A DNA stretch of 64,000 bases from Pyruvatibacter sp. HU-CL02332 (GCF_040362765.1 NZ_BAABWK010000001.1:1775501-1839500); one strand, 5' to 3'; numbered from the stretch's first letter, positions 38,079 to 47,488 are shown. Notes: generated by a model from the letters alone, not told the origin. Numbers and translations are program-made.

Positions 38079-38276
38079 TCAGCCGTAAGGCAGGAACTTT
38101 TTGACGACCTTGGCATCCTGTGGAGACAGGATGGTTGTCCCGCGCAGATTACGAATCTGCGTCTGAGACCGCTTGATCATGCCGTGACGCTTGCCAGCCT
38201 GGCCCGCGCGCACTTTCCCTTTAGCCGTAAGAGAGAAACGCTTCTTGGCGCCGCTCTTTGTCTTCAGTTTGGGCAT
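38079..38276 (-). CDS. rpmI: 50S ribosomal protein L35
   Basis: A 65-residue basic protein, [22 protein letters not shown], with the usual KRHGMIKRS near the middle. It is the first gene of the rpmI-rplT unit and has a good promoter about 110 bases upstream. Confidence 0.98.
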   Translation of the reverse strand: MPKLKTKSGAKKRFSLTAKGKVRAGQAGKRHGMIKRSQTQIRNLRGTTILSPQDAKVVKKFLPYG

Positions 38277-38381
38277 TTCGCGTCTTCCTTCAAATCAAAG
38301 CGCCGGATCAAGATCCAGCGCTGGAACAGCAACAAAGCCGCCATGGCATGCCCTACAGGCCAGGCGGCACTAAGAGGCGGG

Positions 38382-38410
38382 GTTATAGAGGGGCCAGAAG
38401 GGGGATGCAA
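38382..38410 (-). promoter_or_regulatory. Promoter for rpmI-rplT
   Basis: On the minus strand, TTGCAT (38410-38405), exactly 17 bases, then TATAAC (38387-38382), about 105 bases before rpmI. Good match to a housekeeping sigma-70 promoter. Confidence 0.62.
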
Positions 38411-38517
38411 GAGGGGGTGAGGCCCCGGTTCTGTCATGCCTGCTGCCCTTTTTTGTTGCCTGGCCGGGTCATGATCCGTTAGGCTGAGTTCAATATAGAA
38501 ACTCAGGAAGGTGCCCC

Positions 38518-39360
38518 ATGGCTGTGCAAAGCATGTTTGAAGACGATCCGCTGGATGATTTCGACCATCGCGAGATCACGCTGGACGGGGCGACCCCGGG
38601 CATCACCAAGATGGTGCATGTGATGGGCTCGGGCCCGGCGGTCATCGTGATGACGGAAATGCCCAATATCAGCCCGCATGTGTCGCGGTTTGCCCGCTGG
38701 GTGCGCGATGCCGGTTTCACGGTCTATATGCCCTCGCTATTTGGCCGCGATGGCGCGGTTCCCAATGAAAAAGAGGGCACGGAGAGCTTCCAGCATGCCT
38801 GTGTGAGCGCTGAATTTAGGGCTTTTGCCAAGGGCAACCCCGATGGCAAGGCCAGCCCGGTCACGATCTGGCTGCGGGCATTGGCCAAACTGGCCCACGA
38901 AGAATGTGGCGGCCCCGGCGTTGGGGCCATCGGCATGTGCTTTACCGGCAATTTTGCCTTGTCGATGATGCTTGAGGACTCGGTTCTGGCGCCGGTGCTG
39001 TCTCAGCCATCCCTGCCACTGGACGATGCCGCCGCCGTTGAAAGCCCGCCGGAAGAGCTGGCCGCCGTACGCGAACGCATGGAGCGCGACGACCTTACAG
39101 TGCTGGCCTATCGCTTTGAGGGCGACAGTTTCTGCCAGGCAGAGCGCTTTGCCCGCTACGCGGAAGCCCTGGGCGACCGTTTTGAAGGGCATGTGCTGCC
39201 CGACAGTGCTGCCAACACCGACCTGCCGGAATTCGCCAAGAAGTTTGTGACCACGCCCCACAGCGTGGTGACCACCCACCTTATTGATGAGGAAGGTGAG
39301 CCCACAGCCATGGCCCGCGACAACATTCTGGACTTCTTCAAGCAGCGGTTGGCGTCGTAG
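38518..39360 (+). CDS. Dienelactone hydrolase family protein
   Basis: A 280-residue alpha/beta hydrolase. The nucleophile is a Cys in GAIGMCFTGNFALSMM, as in dienelactone hydrolase; the His is likely in VTTPHSVVTTH. The substrate could be any small lactone or ester. It is a single gene, convergent with the LLM enzyme with three bases between the stops. Confidence 0.85.
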   Translation: MAVQSMFEDDPLDDFDHREITLDGATPGITKMVHVMGSGPAVIVMTEMPNISPHVSRFARWVRDAGFTVYMPSLFGRDGAVPNEKEGTESFQHACVSAEFRAFAKGNPDGKASPVTIWLRALAKLAHEECGGPGVGAIGMCFTGNFALSMMLEDSVLAPVLSQPSLPLDDAAAVESPPEELAAVRERMERDDLTVLAYRFEGDSFCQAERFARYAEALGDRFEGHVLPDSAANTDLPEFAKKFVTTPHSVVTTHLIDEEGEPTAMARDNILDFFKQRLAS

Positions 39361-39363
39361 CGA

Positions 39364-40611
39364 TTACTCCGCAGCCGTCTGGTTCACCTGCGGCTTGGAC
39401 ACTGCCGCAGGAATAACGGGAATATCCTTGTCCGCGATGGGAGGCATCTTCTGTTTGCGGGCAAGGGCTGCCTCGATGTAGGGCGCGAGTTCTTCGGCCT
39501 TCCGGGCTTCGCGCTTGGCAACATCTGCCTTGAAGTCCGGCATGACGTCGGACGCAAACAGCTCAAGGCTCTCGCAGATATGCTGGTGCGAATTGTTGCC
39601 CGCCTGCTGCATGAAGATGACCTGATCAACGCCGGCCTCCTGCATGGCTTTCAAGTGCGCACGCATGTCGTCCGGCGTGCCGATGCCACCAAGTCCGCCC
39701 GGCGCCTGTGACGCGGCTTCCTTGATTACGTCTTCCGTCCGATCGCCCCGGCGCTCGATGTATTCCGCCCACATATCCGTGCGGCCCGGCACAAAATCCT
39801 GCGTCACCATGCGGCCCAGCGCATAGCCAAAGAACTCAAAGCCTTCATGGCCACGGCGGATTGCTTCTTCACGGTCCTGATGAATCGAGAACGATGACAC
39901 CATGGCGATGTTGGCATTGACCCGATGGCCCAGCGGCACGCACTGGTCTGACTTGATGATGCCGTAATAGATGTCAGCCCACGCGCGCGCTTCGTCGGGA
40001 TCAACAAAGGAGAACGCCAGTGCACCCAGACCAAGCGACGCTGCCACCTTGATGGTGTCGCGATTGGTGCAGGCCATCCACATGGGCGGATGCGGCTTTT
40101 GCAGTGGCTTGGGAATGACGTTGCGGCACGGCATGGAGAAGGTCTTGCCTTCAAATCCAGGATAAGGATCCATCACCATCATGTTGGCAATCTGCTCGGC
40201 GGCCTCCAGTGACATCTCGCGTTTTTCCCGCGCGGGAATGTCAAAGCCGCCAAGCTCAAGACGCGTCGCGCCTTCGCCGATGCCGAAATCCACACGGCCA
40301 TCAGAGATGAGATCAAGCGTGCCGATGCATTCTGCCGTACGGGCGGGGTGATTGTAGTTGGCAATCACCTGCCGGATGCCGTGGCCAAGCCGGATGTTTT
40401 TCGTTTGCCCGGCGGCAGCGGCCAGAAACACTTCCGGTGCTGCGGAGTGGGAGTACTCCTCAAGGAAGTGATGCTCCACCTCCCACGCATAGTCATAGCC
40501 AAGCTTGTCCGCGAGAACGATCTGGTCCAGCGCCTCCTTGAAGAGGCGGTGTTCCCCATCGTCGCCCCAGGGGCGTGGCAGCTGAAGCTCGTAAAAGACC
40601 CCAAAGCGCAT
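39364..40611 (-). CDS. LLM-class flavin-dependent oxidoreductase
   Basis: A 415-residue luciferase-like monooxygenase. MRFGVFYELQLPRPW, WEVEHHFLEE and RLGHGIRQVIANYNHPARTAE are typical of the bacterial luciferase fold, and FHEE-like His residues sit at the flavin site. It would use reduced flavin and O2. GGAGACACCG precedes the ATG. A LysR regulator lies 84 bases upstream on the same strand and may control it. Confidence 0.86.
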   Translation of the reverse strand: MRFGVFYELQLPRPWGDDGEHRLFKEALDQIVLADKLGYDYAWEVEHHFLEEYSHSAAPEVFLAAAAGQTKNIRLGHGIRQVIANYNHPARTAECIGTLDLISDGRVDFGIGEGATRLELGGFDIPAREKREMSLEAAEQIANMMVMDPYPGFEGKTFSMPCRNVIPKPLQKPHPPMWMACTNRDTIKVAASLGLGALAFSFVDPDEARAWADIYYGIIKSDQCVPLGHRVNANIAMVSSFSIHQDREEAIRRGHEGFEFFGYALGRMVTQDFVPGRTDMWAEYIERRGDRTEDVIKEAASQAPGGLGGIGTPDDMRAHLKAMQEAGVDQVIFMQQAGNNSHQHICESLELFASDVMPDFKADVAKREARKAEELAPYIEAALARKQKMPPIADKDIPVIPAAVSKPQVNQTAAE

Positions 40612-40695
40612 CGGTGTCTCCTCCCATATATTTTTGTTTTCAGGAGAAGTATGACCCTGATTGCCGCGAATGCAAAAGCAGCGGCTCTGATCCGC

Positions 40696-41589
40696 TCAGG
40701 ACGTGGCAGTGAGCGACCTGACGCTATCAATGAAACTGCTGATCGCCGGTTCGTGCCGGGTTTCAGGAAGCGTCGCCGCGCTGACGGAAAAATTGAGGCC
40801 TGCCGGGTGAGGCCTGGCGTCCAGACTGCCGTCTGCAAGGTACGGTGCGAGGGCTGATCGCGGGGCCGCGGTGAGCACATCCGTGGAGGCGGAAAGCGCC
40901 AGGCAGGCTGTCTGGCTCAGCAGCCGGTAGCGCGGGAAATCACTTCGTTGCAGCAGGTCGCGCAGCTCATCGGGCAGGTTGCCTTCAAAAATCTGATCGT
41001 ACCCTGCAACAGCCCAGTCAAATGTCAGCAGTTCACCAAGCGCGCCGTCTGTTGCGAGCATCGGGTGTCCGGGCCTGAATGCCACCATGTAGGGCTCTTC
41101 AAACAGCGTCTCGATGTGCAGGCGCCTGTTATGCGGCAGCCCGGCCATGGTGGTGGTGTGGTAGAGCAGCAGATGCGCCCGGCGCTGGATCAATTCGTCC
41201 GCCGCATAGGCGGGCGGCATGGATTCAGCGGTCACCCGCATATGCCCGTGCGTGTCCCGGTAGTGCAGCAACGCAGGTTGGATAAGCAACTCAAGCACAG
41301 CAGGCCCGCTGACGATCCGAAGCTCGCGCGCCCCGCCGCGCGTTTCCCGCCGCACATTCTCCGCATAGGCGAGAATATTGACGGCCAATGGATAGAGGCG
41401 CTTGCCGGCCTCCGTCGGCGCAACAGACCGTGTGGTGCGATGAAACAGCTCCACATCCCACAAAGTCTCCAGCGATCGGATGCTTTTGGTGATTGCGGAC
41501 TGGGACAGGCTCACTTCGTCGGCCGCTTTTGAGAAGTTGCCGAGCCTGTAAACGGCTTCAAAGTGCCGGATATGGCGGAGGTCAAACAT
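40696..41589 (-). CDS. LysR-family transcriptional regulator
   Basis: A 297-residue LysR protein. HTH: MFDLRHIRHFEAVYRLGNFSKAADEVSLSQSAITKSIRSLE spans residues 1-41 (shown as the typical pattern; see positions 41589-41467), followed by an effector-binding domain. The ATG at 41589 is used; a TTG at 41598 is less likely. It is divergent from the sterol-desaturase-like gene and co-directional with the LLM enzyme, so either may be its target. Confidence 0.88.
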   Translation of the reverse strand: MFDLRHIRHFEAVYRLGNFSKAADEVSLSQSAITKSIRSLETLWDVELFHRTTRSVAPTEAGKRLYPLAVNILAYAENVRRETRGGARELRIVSGPAVLELLIQPALLHYRDTHGHMRVTAESMPPAYAADELIQRRAHLLLYHTTTMAGLPHNRRLHIETLFEEPYMVAFRPGHPMLATDGALGELLTFDWAVAGYDQIFEGNLPDELRDLLQRSDFPRYRLLSQTACLALSASTDVLTAAPRSALAPYLADGSLDARPHPAGLNFSVSAATLPETRHEPAISSFIDSVRSLTATS

Positions 41590-41621
41590 ATATTCCAAAA
41601 GGTGGCATATAAGGGATTATT

Positions 41622-41637
41622 ATTCAATTTATCGAAT
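41622..41637. promoter_or_regulatory. Candidate operator ATTC-N8-GAAT in LysR intergenic region
   Basis: ATTC and GAAT are arranged as an inverted repeat in an AT-rich stretch between the divergent LysR and desaturase-like genes. The dyad is even-spaced, so it is not a textbook T-N11-A LysR box. Confidence 0.27.
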
Positions 41638-41719
41638 TTAACTGCTCCGATAGCGTTCAGCCAATCCCGGAGCATGCCGGGGCCGGGAAACACCGGAAGA
41701 TGGGCTGGAGGCTAGAATC

Positions 41720-42646
41720 ATGGTTTTGGAAGACATCGTCGCGTCAAAAGTGACGCTCTACGCGATCCCCGTATTTTTTGCGGCCATCGCAATTGAAATG
41801 GTCCTCGTGCGCATCTTTGGCACGCGGGTGGAAATGGATGGCAGGGACGACGCTGTCAGCATTTTCCTTGGGCTTGCCAGCACGGTCACAAACGGGGCGT
41901 CGGCCTTTCTGACCGTCGCCATGCTCTTTTGGGCTGCGCAATATCAGCTCGTGGCCATCCCGCTCACCGTGGCATCAGTTGTCGCATGCTTCCTGCTCGA
42001 TGATTTGCGTTACTACCTGCATCACCGCATTGCCCATCGTTGCCGCTGGCCGTGGGCGATGCATGTGACACATCACTCAAGCACCCACTTCAACCTGGCC
42101 GTTGCCTTGCGCCAGGGATGGACCAAACATTTCTCGGGCACGACATTTCTCAAGATCCCGCTGGTGCTGATCGGGTTTGACCCCCTTGTCGTCATTTTCT
42201 GCGGTGCGCTGAACGCCATCTATCAATTCTTCCTGCACACGCAGACGATCGATAAACTGCCGGCATGGTTCGAGGCTGTGTTCAACACGCCGTCCCACCA
42301 CCGCGTACATCACGGCAAGAACCCGCAATATCTCGACAGAAATTATGCAGGTACACTGATTATCTGGGACAAGATGTTCGGCACGTTCGCAGCCGAAGAC
42401 CCCAATGACCTGCCTGAGTTCGGTCTGGTGAAAGACATCGAGACACTCAATCCCCTCAAGATTATCTTCCACGAATACTGGAATGTGGTGAAAGACTTTT
42501 TCACACCGGGACTGACGCTGATGCAGCGTGTCCTGTATGTGGTTGCTCCTCCCGGCTGGAGCCATGACGGGTCCCGCCTGACATCTGTTGCCATCAAGCA
42601 GGCAGCAGACGTGGTTGATGAAACGCTTTCACCGCAGCAGGCCTGA
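41720..42646 (+). CDS. Sterol desaturase/fatty acid hydroxylase superfamily protein
   Basis: A 308-residue membrane di-iron enzyme. Several N-terminal helices precede the histidine motifs LHHRIAHR, HVTHHSSTHFN and SHHRVHHGKN, which together can bind two irons. Likely hydroxylates or desaturates a lipid; the substrate is unknown. The next gene starts two bases after its stop. Confidence 0.88.
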   Translation: MVLEDIVASKVTLYAIPVFFAAIAIEMVLVRIFGTRVEMDGRDDAVSIFLGLASTVTNGASAFLTVAMLFWAAQYQLVAIPLTVASVVACFLLDDLRYYLHHRIAHRCRWPWAMHVTHHSSTHFNLAVALRQGWTKHFSGTTFLKIPLVLIGFDPLVVIFCGALNAIYQFFLHTQTIDKLPAWFEAVFNTPSHHRVHHGKNPQYLDRNYAGTLIIWDKMFGTFAAEDPNDLPEFGLVKDIETLNPLKIIFHEYWNVVKDFFTPGLTLMQRVLYVVAPPGWSHDGSRLTSVAIKQAADVVDETLSPQQA

Positions 42647-42648
42647 TC

Positions 42649-43254
42649 ATGCCTGTGCATTATGCAGCCTCTGAGGCGGTGTTGGTTCTCGCTTGTCTAT
42701 GGTCTATCCGCGCTTTCTGGCGGAATGGATGTCGGCTCGCATCTGTCGGTGCAGCTCTCATCGGTATTGCCGCCGCGCTTGGAACAATCCGTTTCGGCTT
42801 GAATGCGCATGATCAACTGGAAACCATCCACAAGCTCGTCTCACGGGCGGGCGGATTGATTGGCGCCGGGCTTATTGCCTCAGATCTAGTCCGGTACTTT
42901 GCCCCGGCAGGGTCCAGAGACATGGTTGGTAAACTGGCGGTCCTTGTGGTCGGACTATGCATTGCAGTGGCGCTGACATGGCCCGTAGTTGCAGTGGCCG
43001 TTGTCTTGGCCTTCACGGTGGTGCCGATACCTGTCGTGCTGCTTGGCGCTGCAGCCCCCGTCGCCGGACGCCTGCTGGCGACGGCTGCAGCGTCCCTCAT
43101 GCTGATCAATATCTTGCTGGTGCAGCGATCGCCGGTCCTTGGGCCAGACATAAGCTGGCACGCCTACCATCTGCTGATCGCAGTCTGGTTGGTGGCAATC
43201 GCCATGATTCTGACCTGGCAGCAGGTAGGTCGCGGGAAGCAGGTAGCGTCCTAA
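42649..43254 (+). CDS. Unknown multi-pass membrane protein
   Basis: A 201-residue hydrophobic protein with about six predicted helices and no recognised domain. It is joined to the desaturase-like gene by a two-base gap, so it may act with it (for example as a membrane partner); that is inference. Its stop overlaps the esterase stop by four bases (CTAA). Confidence 0.7.
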   Translation: MPVHYAASEAVLVLACLWSIRAFWRNGCRLASVGAALIGIAAALGTIRFGLNAHDQLETIHKLVSRAGGLIGAGLIASDLVRYFAPAGSRDMVGKLAVLVVGLCIAVALTWPVVAVAVVLAFTVVPIPVVLLGAAAPVAGRLLATAAASLMLINILLVQRSPVLGPDISWHAYHLLIAVWLVAIAMILTWQQVGRGKQVAS

Positions 43255-44192
43255 ACGCCCAACCCGCGTCCCAGCGACTCCAGATAGTCCCGCTCAAACC
43301 GTTGAGATATCGGCGCGTCCTGCACAAAGACAAAGCCGTGATAGGCAGCGGGGTAGATCTGTAACTCCGTCGCGACACCTGCCCCCGTCAGTCGGCGGGC
43401 ATAGGCGATGTCTTCGTCCAAAAACAGATCAAGACTGCCAACCCCAATCCATGTGGGGGGCAGTCCGTCAACACTGTCTGCGCGTGCGGGCACAGCCGGA
43501 GCAGCTGGTGCCATGTCACCCAGATAGGATGCCCAGCCGAACACATTGGCATCCGCCGTCCAAACAAACTCGCCTGTAAGCGGATCAGGCGTCACGCCCG
43601 GTGCGGTCGTGCGGTCGTCCAGCATGGGATAAACCAGATGCTGGAATGCGATTGTGTATTTGCCTTCCGCATGGGTGCGCTGAACAAGGGCTGCGGCCAA
43701 TCCGCCGCCCGCACTGTCACCGCCCACGGCAATGCGCGTAGCGTCCACATTCAACTCACCGGCAGTGTCAAAAAGCCACGCAAGAGCAGCAGCGCAGTCA
43801 TCAAGCGGTGCAGGGTAGGGGTGTTCAGGTGCCAGCCGGTACTCGACGGAAACGACCGTCACGCCAAGCTGTGCTGCGATCTGCGTGTTGCGCTGATCAG
43901 ATCCTTCCACATTGCCGCCGATATAGCCGCCGCCATGGATATGCAGGAAGGCCGGACGGGTGCCGGCGCTTTTGTTGCTCTCATAAACCAGGCATCGAAC
44001 ATCCGGTGCGCCGTTTAGCCCGGGAACCTTGATCTCGCGACGGGTGACATCATGCTCTGCCGGATCACCAAGCACGGCCATGCTGGCCATCAGTTCACGA
44101 ATGCCCGGCAAGGCCTCGGTTGAGAGATCGAGTGCAGGAAACACATCCAGAAAAGACTGCAGGTCCGGGTCAACCAGGTGGCGGGTGCTCAT
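43251..44192 (-). CDS. Alpha/beta hydrolase (hormone-sensitive lipase-like)
   Basis: A 313-residue esterase of the HSL group. The oxyanion-hole motif is HIHGGGYIGG (about residue 80), the nucleophile is in GGDSAGGGLAAALV (about 155), and the catalytic Asp and His are expected near DLFLDED and AAYHGFVF at the C-terminus. AGAGGA precedes the ATG. It lies 36 bases after the next gene upstream, so they may form an operon. Confidence 0.9.
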   Translation of the reverse strand: MSTRHLVDPDLQSFLDVFPALDLSTEALPGIRELMASMAVLGDPAEHDVTRREIKVPGLNGAPDVRCLVYESNKSAGTRPAFLHIHGGGYIGGNVEGSDQRNTQIAAQLGVTVVSVEYRLAPEHPYPAPLDDCAAALAWLFDTAGELNVDATRIAVGGDSAGGGLAAALVQRTHAEGKYTIAFQHLVYPMLDDRTTAPGVTPDPLTGEFVWTADANVFGWASYLGDMAPAAPAVPARADSVDGLPPTWIGVGSLDLFLDEDIAYARRLTGAGVATELQIYPAAYHGFVFVQDAPISQRFERDYLESLGRGLGV

Positions 44193-44228
44193 GAAATTTC
44201 CTCTGCTCTGCTATGTGTGGTGATCAGC

Positions 44229-44570
44229 CTAGACGGGGGCGTAGAACTTGGCGCCCGCTTTGCTGAAGGCATCCGCCAGTGCGGATGATGGCGTGCCGCA
44301 GACGCTCATGGAAGCAACCGTGCGCAGGCTGGCAAGCTCTTTGGCGAATGACGCATAGTTTTGTGCGTGAAAAAGAACAGCGTCGGAGCTTGCGTAAACC
44401 TCAACCACCCGCGCTGTATTGTTGTCTGCATCAATGAACCAGTCATACTGAAGCGTATCGGGTTCAGTCTTGGCGACATGCGCTTTGAGGCGCGCAACGA
44501 CCGCCAGAAGCTCGTCGAGCTTTCCGTCACTGATGTTGGACTCAACCAGCAATGTGATTTGGTCTGACAC
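44229..44570 (-). CDS. Antibiotic biosynthesis monooxygenase-domain protein
   Basis: A 113-residue dimeric alpha/beta barrel protein of the quinol monooxygenase/ABM type, with ITLLVESNISDGKLDELLAV at the start and a central YDWFID-NNTARVVEVYAS segment. The GTG start at 44570 is supported by AGGAG eight bases upstream. Function is broad in the family; co-direction with the esterase suggests shared regulation. Confidence 0.78.
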   Translation of the reverse strand: MSDQITLLVESNISDGKLDELLAVVARLKAHVAKTEPDTLQYDWFIDADNNTARVVEVYASSDAVLFHAQNYASFAKELASLRTVASMSVCGTPSSALADAFSKAGAKFYAPV

Positions 44571-44607
44571 GTATCCATCTCCTGCCTATCAATGTTTTCG
44601 ATGCCAT

Positions 44608-44645
44608 AAAAAATGCCCGGGTCCATTTGGACGCGGGCATTTTTG
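44608..44645 (-). terminator. Terminator after infC
   Basis: On the minus strand, aaaaatgcccgcgtcca pairs with tggacccgggcattttt (one mismatch) and ends in T's. It lies 18 bases past the infC stop. Confidence 0.9.
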
Positions 44646-44662
44646 TCTGATCTTCAAGACTG

Positions 44663-45202
44663 CTAGCGCGGCGCCAGCACCATGATCATCTGGCGGCCTT
44701 CAAGCTTGGGGTGGAGTTCCACCTTCGCGATTTCATCCACCTGGTCACGGACCTTGTGGAGCAGTTTCATGCCGAGTTCCTGGTGGGCCATTTCACGGCC
44801 ACGGAAGCGCAGGGTGACCTTCACCTTGTCGCCTTCTTCAAAGAAGCGAAGCATGTTGCGCATCTTCACGTCGTAATCATGCGTGTCGATGTTCGGGCGC
44901 ATCTTGATTTCTTTGACGTCGACCGTCTTCTGGTTCTTGCGCGCTTCAGCGGCTTTCTTCTGGGCCTGATATTTGTATTTGCCCAGATCCATGATCTTGG
45001 CGACAGGCGGCTTGGCGGTGGGAGAAACCTCCACCAGATCAAGGCCAACCTCTGAGGCCATTTCCATCGCGCGGTCTGTGGCGACAACGCCTACATTTTC
45101 GCCTTCGGCATCAATCAGCCGAACGTCTGGAACATTGATCTGGTCATTGGCGCGCGGGCCCTCTTGTTTTTGAGGGGGCGCCATATTGGGGCGGCGTGCG
45201 AT
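44663..45202 (-). CDS. infC: Translation initiation factor IF-3, likely AUC start
   Basis: A protein of 179 residues if begun at AUC (45202), 173 if begun at ATG (45184). IF-3 binds the 30S subunit and checks the start codon. [22 protein letters not shown] and the C-terminal [18 protein letters not shown] are typical. GGGAGAG lies seven bases before the AUC, which gives (M)ARRPNM at the N-terminus; the ATG has only a pyrimidine-rich stretch before it. Non-AUG infC starts are well known for autoregulation. The Shine-Dalgarno lies in a 7-bp hairpin. Confidence 0.9.
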   Translation of the reverse strand: MARRPNMAPPQKQEGPRANDQINVPDVRLIDAEGENVGVVATDRAMEMASEVGLDLVEVSPTAKPPVAKIMDLGKYKYQAQKKAAEARKNQKTVDVKEIKMRPNIDTHDYDVKMRNMLRFFEEGDKVKVTLRFRGREMAHQELGMKLLHKVRDQVDEIAKVELHPKLEGRQMIMVLAPR

Positions 45203-45210
45203 GTCGTTAC

Positions 45211-45235
45211 TCTCCCGTCAGAACGGCGCGGGAGA
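45211..45235 (-). promoter_or_regulatory. Hairpin sequestering the infC Shine-Dalgarno
   Basis: TCTCCCG (45235-45229 on the minus strand) pairs perfectly with CGGGAGA (45217-45211), with an 11-base loop. The second arm is the infC Shine-Dalgarno, so opening of the stem could control infC translation. Confidence 0.5.
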
Positions 45236-45320
45236 AAGGTTCAATCATACAGTCCCGCAAGCCCCGTCCAGTGAAACACAAGGTGTTGAAGCGCCTATAT
45301 TTCGTGAATCCGCCTGAAAT

Positions 45321-46274
45321 TCAAGTTATTCCGGCAAGTTTCGCCAATGCGGCCTTAACGTCGTCCGGAGAATGCGCGGAAATCTCCGGCCCGGCGAGGA
45401 TGCTGACCCTTGGTCCGCGCGGCGCACACAGAGCCGGATCGCTGTCAGAGCCAAACAACGCCACACTCGGCGTGCCGCTGAGCGAGATGAGATGCATGGG
45501 CCCGGTATCGTTGCCCACAGCCATTTTTGCACCCAAGGCCAGGGTCACAATGTCATTGAGGCTGGTGTCTCCGGCAAGATTGAGAGCGGTGGATTCGCTC
45601 TCCGCAATGTCCTGCGCGAGGGGTTTTTCGCTCTTCGACCCCAAAATGACCGGGCGGATGCCCTGTGCAGCCCAATCACGCGCGACCTGCGCAAAATGGG
45701 TTGCAGGCCAGCGCTTGGCAGGGCGGTGGGGCGCAGCGCCAGGCACCATGAGACCATAGGGCGCATCCGATCCGATCGTCTCCACCACGGATCTGGAGCC
45801 GGCAAGCCGTGCTGGATCAGGCATTGGTGTGTCAGCAATGCCAGCATCGCGCAGCTGCTCCGCCTGTCGATCGATGGTGTGCATGAAATCGCGGCGCGGG
45901 TTGGTGTGCGGGTGTGAGCACCCACGCGCAATGCCAGACCACTCGGTGCGTGGCCAAAGCAGATGAAAATACATCGAGGACCGCGACGAGGTCTGCAGGT
46001 CATAGACCCGCGTGAATTTCGCCCAGCTCATACGGCGAACCAGTGACAGGAGCGACCCAAAGCCCTTCGTGCGCCCGTCGTCCCAGATGTCGTCGAAATA
46101 GCCTGAATCTTTGGCAAGGCCTGCAAAGGCAGGCGTGGTGAGCAGGGTGATGTGCGCGTGGCCCGTCTCATCCAGCGCGTCGTGATGGGTGCGGATGGCG
46201 GCAAAGGGACCAAGCGCCTGAACAAAATCCCCAAGCGCGCCCAGCTTGATGACCAGAATGTTTTCCCTGCTCAT
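45321..46274 (-). CDS. Glycosyltransferase family 9 (heptosyltransferase-like)
   Basis: A 317-residue protein with the heptosyltransferase start ILVIKLGALGDFVQALG and a C-terminal GNDTGPMHLISLSGTPSVALFG, which would bind an ADP-sugar. Probably adds heptose or a similar sugar to lipopolysaccharide core. The ATG at 46274 is chosen; a longer frame to 46349 lacks motifs. It overlaps the upstream glycosyltransferase stop (ATGA). Confidence 0.9.
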   Translation of the reverse strand: MSRENILVIKLGALGDFVQALGPFAAIRTHHDALDETGHAHITLLTTPAFAGLAKDSGYFDDIWDDGRTKGFGSLLSLVRRMSWAKFTRVYDLQTSSRSSMYFHLLWPRTEWSGIARGCSHPHTNPRRDFMHTIDRQAEQLRDAGIADTPMPDPARLAGSRSVVETIGSDAPYGLMVPGAAPHRPAKRWPATHFAQVARDWAAQGIRPVILGSKSEKPLAQDIAESESTALNLAGDTSLNDIVTLALGAKMAVGNDTGPMHLISLSGTPSVALFGSDSDPALCAPRGPRVSILAGPEISAHSPDDVKAALAKLAGIT

Positions 46275-47488
46275 GAAGTTCCGGCGGCCTTTCGGGCGCT
46301 TGCCGCACCGCTCAGGACATCGCGATAGACATCCAGGGTAGAGGCACACATGGCCTCTGACGTGAAAGAGCTGAGCGCATGTGCCCGCGCCCGCCCGCCC
46401 ATCTGGGTTGCGTCCTCAGCCGACATGGCAAGCGCGTCATCCAGCACGGATGCCAGGGCATCCGCATTGCCGGGCTCAAACAGCCAGCCGGTGCGCTGAT
46501 GGGCCGGGTCCGTGATGAACTGTTCCCGCGCGCCTCCGTGGTCCGGCGCGATCATGAGCTTGCCCATGGCCTGTGCTTCCACACCAATGCGTCCAAAGGG
46601 CTCTGGGTCCAGCGAGGCAGACACAATGATGTCTGCCGCCTTATAGGCCGCCGCCATATCGCTGATATGGCCTGCCAGCGTCACCTGTTCCATGAGGCCA
46701 AGATCAGCGATGTGCTGGCGGACTTCAGTTTCAAAATCCTCTCGCCCCTGTGCATCGCCTGCGATGACAAATTTTGCGGGCAGTGTGGTTCTGGCAGCAG
46801 CATCAATCAAAAGCAGCGGACCCTTCCAGCGGGTCAGCCGGGCGGGCAGCACAACCAAAGGACGGTTGTCTCCCTCCACGCCCCATTCGTTCTTCAGCGC
46901 CTGAACGCGGGTCTGATCCACACTGTCCGGGTCAAACGTCTCAAGATCAAAGCCGCGTGGAATCGGATGGACCGTGTCCACCGGTGTCCCATGGGCCATC
47001 ATGATGCGATCAGCGGTAAACTGTGAGTTGGCGATGACGGCCTCACCGCGGGCCATCACTGAATTGTAGAACACTTTCCAGCGCGGCTTGTCATGGACCT
47101 TGCTGTGATAGGTCGTGACGAAATGCCGGCGCTCGGCATTGGCAGCCGCTATGGCACTCCAGGCCGGTGCCCGGCTGCGGGCATGGACGATGGATATATC
47201 GCGTGCGCGTATGATCCGGCGCAGTTTGCCGATGTTTTCCATCATGACCATCGGATTCTTGGACGCGGCATCCATATGAAACACGGTGACGCCGGCCCGC
47301 AGCAGCTCGGTTTCCAGACGACCACCATTGGTGGCCACAAACGAACGCCAGCCATTGGCTGCAACCGCGCTGGCGATCTCCACGCAGGAGCGTTCAGCGC
47401 CCCCTGCGTCAAGCTGAGGGATTACCTGCAGCACGCCGGGCTTGGTAAGCTGGCTGTCCGTGTGTTCCAAGAGCTCTTGTGCTCCCAA
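46271..47488 (-). CDS. Glycosyltransferase family 4
   Basis: A 405-residue GT-B enzyme. VLQVIPQLDAGGAERSCVEIA at the N-terminus and the C-terminal PFGRIGVEAQAMGKLMIAPDHGGAREQF motif mark family 4. Likely acts with the neighbour in envelope sugar synthesis. The start is unsure: no ATG is in frame and TTG at 47488 or 47470 must be used. Confidence 0.86.
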   Translation of the reverse strand: MGAQELLEHTDSQLTKPGVLQVIPQLDAGGAERSCVEIASAVAANGWRSFVATNGGRLETELLRAGVTVFHMDAASKNPMVMMENIGKLRRIIRARDISIVHARSRAPAWSAIAAANAERRHFVTTYHSKVHDKPRWKVFYNSVMARGEAVIANSQFTADRIMMAHGTPVDTVHPIPRGFDLETFDPDSVDQTRVQALKNEWGVEGDNRPLVVLPARLTRWKGPLLLIDAAARTTLPAKFVIAGDAQGREDFETEVRQHIADLGLMEQVTLAGHISDMAAAYKAADIIVSASLDPEPFGRIGVEAQAMGKLMIAPDHGGAREQFITDPAHQRTGWLFEPGNADALASVLDDALAMSAEDATQMGGRARAHALSSFTSEAMCASTLDVYRDVLSGAASARKAAGTS

